Shown in pieces: positions 62,776 through 64,000 of a DNA stretch of 64,000 nucleotides; the stretch's first letter is position 1, and the number at the start of each line of letters is the position of its first letter. Below the pieces are notes generated by a model. The model saw nothing but the letters and a program-made list of their open reading frames with translations. It was not told the DNA's origin and ran no database searches. The DNA comes from Podospora pseudoanserina (taxonomy: Eukaryota > Ascomycota > Sordariomycetes > Sordariales > Podosporaceae). A program made the position numbers and the translations under genes. The stretch lies in contig NC_085921.1 of NCBI RefSeq assembly GCF_035222485.1, forward strand, positions 2,356,001-2,420,000, written 5' to 3'.

Positions 62776-64000
62776 ATGGGCGATAGGAACATCGAAACTC
62801 TCCTCAAGACCGGGTCATGGACCATCCCTTCGCGCTCAAGAAGCCCGCATCCGTATGTATATCATGAGACCTTGGAAGCTCATGTCTCTAACGAGAGCAG
62901 TGACCGTCGTCCCTATGAAGACGATCAGCCGTCGAGGTCAAACAACTATCCATCGTCTAGAGATTACAGCGATAGGCCGACTAGAGAGTACAGCGATAGA
63001 CCAGCCAAGCCTTACCACGATGAACCGCCCAAAACATACAACGATGGTCCAACTCGATCATACAACGATATCCCCGCGAGATACCGAGAGACACCGTCTT
63101 ACTACAGCGATGTACGACCGCAATCAAATATCAGCGTCCCGAAGAGCAAACGAGCACCCCGCCCACTTGTCGAAGAGGAGCATGAGTCACTAGCGAAGGA
63201 GTCAGCAGAGTCTCTGGCCGGCGTAGTGTCTGAGGAGGAACCCCCATACCGCGGTGAAGTTGATCAACAGCCTCTCTTGCTCCCGGTTCACGAGCACAAC
63301 CCCGAGAGACGATTTGTGATTATTCCTGGAGCCGGGGAAGATGGGTCCGCAGCCGAGGATGAGCACTATGAGGCCAACACTTGTCGGAAATATGTGATCG
63401 TTCCACCAAACGAAGAGGGAATGGACAAGAAGGAAAGCAAAGATGACAAGGGCGACAGGAAACCTGCCGAGCTACCCAGACGAAAGAGCCACCAAGATCT
63501 GCCCCGTCTGGATACTCACCTCGACGAGCGTGACCAGGATCCGACCGCTCGAGTTCGCCGGTCAAACAGTAGACATGATAGGGAGAAACCAGTTATTGAC
63601 CAGGACTCTCGGGACCGCCCCAGCGCCCGAGACGAACGAAGCGCGAGACCCGGGCCACCACGGGACGATGAACTCCTGACGCCTGCCGTCAAGTATTCCA
63701 ACAGTGCAAGGCGGGACCGGGAATATCGGGCTTATGACACTGGAAAAAGCCCAGCATCTGCCCGAAGTCCCTCTACCAGAGGTGACCGGGTCGATCCGAG
63801 AACTACATCTGGCAACCGAGGATCATCAACTCGACTAGATCCTGGTTATCCCCCTAGCGCCGGAGGTCATAAGAGAGCATCCTCCACTGTCAGCGGACCC
63901 CCCCGTGATGACCGAACTCGGGACAGGCCGCGGTCGATGGTCTACCCTATTGGAAATTTTGAAGGCTTTGATGACGGCGGTGCTGATGACATCATGTCGT
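62776..64000 (+). CDS. Unknown disordered protein with YxD-x-P repeats, 5' part only
   Basis: An ATG at 62776 opens a frame that runs without interruption to the window end (408 codons so far). It begins MGDRNIETLLKTGSWTIPSR. Residues about 60-110 contain a degenerate 10-11 residue repeat of the type (T/R)-x-x-YSDRP, YHDEPPKTYNDGP, SYNDIP. Two related hydrophobic strands, RRFVIIPG and RKYVIVPP, are spaced by an acidic segment. The rest is Arg/Asp/Ser-rich and charged. Codon use is balanced and no intron is needed. The family is not recognised; low complexity suggests a scaffold or RNA-associated protein. The 3' end lies outside the window. Confidence 0.7.
   Translation, partial: MGDRNIETLLKTGSWTIPSRSRSPHPYVYHETLEAHVSNESSDRRPYEDDQPSRSNNYPSSRDYSDRPTREYSDRPAKPYHDEPPKTYNDGPTRSYNDIPARYRETPSYYSDVRPQSNISVPKSKRAPRPLVEEEHESLAKESAESLAGVVSEEEPPYRGEVDQQPLLLPVHEHNPERRFVIIPGAGEDGSAAEDEHYEANTCRKYVIVPPNEEGMDKKESKDDKGDRKPAELPRRKSHQDLPRLDTHLDERDQDPTARVRRSNSRHDREKPVIDQDSRDRPSARDERSARPGPPRDDELLTPAVKYSNSARRDREYRAYDTGKSPASARSPSTRGDRVDPRTTSGNRGSSTRLDPGYPPSAGGHKRASSTVSGPPRDDRTRDRPRSMVYPIGNFEGFDDGGADDIMS

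Overview
This window is nuclear DNA of a filamentous ascomycete, most likely a Sordariomycete and probably Sordariales. The genes are compact and intron-poor to moderate. Introns are mostly 48-80 nt, with GTRNGT-type donors, CTAAC/CTGAC branch sites and short branch-to-AAG/CAG distances. Most proteins are widely conserved ascomycete proteins, and both tRNA genes are eukaryotic in form, one of them with an intron. I see no transposon, viral relic, CRISPR or operon structure. All assignments are by eye from translated sequence; no database search was run.

Layout. 0-5 kb: an SNRNP27-like tri-snRNP protein, an SMAP-domain nucleolar-type protein with two apparent frame slips, SERP1/RAMP4, and a small mitochondrial membrane protein. 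5-10 kb: the Mid1 calcium-channel subunit, the ER-shaping protein Yop1, and tRNA-Val(AAC). 10-19 kb: an RFX transcription factor, a small secreted proline-rich protein, a CobW/COG0523 GTPase and glycogenin. 19-28 kb: long intergenic DNA, a Mn-type cation diffusion facilitator, a monoacylglycerol-lipase-like hydrolase, and a poorly conserved head-to-head pair (Cys-rich protein and unknown protein) around an intronic 8-bp satellite. 28-39 kb: a 700-residue zinc-ribbon/polyQ protein, the vacuolar cation-chloride cotransporter Vhc1 and an AVT-type vacuolar amino-acid transporter. 39-50 kb: RPB11, LSM5, a DEDDy exonuclease with a mitochondrial presequence, YTM1, DNA polymerase delta subunit 2, and a large acidic-tailed protein. 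53-60 kb: a GT8-like glycosyltransferase, an L-serine dehydratase-like enzyme, NAT9, mitochondrial methionyl-tRNA synthetase, and tRNA-Leu(CAA). 60-64 kb: long intergenic DNA, then the 5' part of a disordered protein that runs off the window.

The genes do not form a pathway. They are mainly housekeeping: RNA processing (SNRNP27, LSM5, YTM1), transcription (RPB11, RFX), replication (Pol delta), mitochondria (MetRS, INA17-like, exonuclease), and vacuole/ion transport (Vhc1, AVT, CDF, Mid1).

The most unusual signals are as follows. (1) In at least ten genes the coding strand changes from C-rich to G-rich, with a matching change of synonymous codons, and the change is abrupt in the clearest cases. 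(2) RPB11 has two candidate first exons that both splice in phase to the same acceptor. (3) The SMAP gene stops at TGA CTA G, the known readthrough context, followed by 175 open codons. (4) Three introns appear to use GC donors. (5) Three or four otherwise intact genes carry one-base slips, each in or next to a G or A run. These could be sequencing errors or real.
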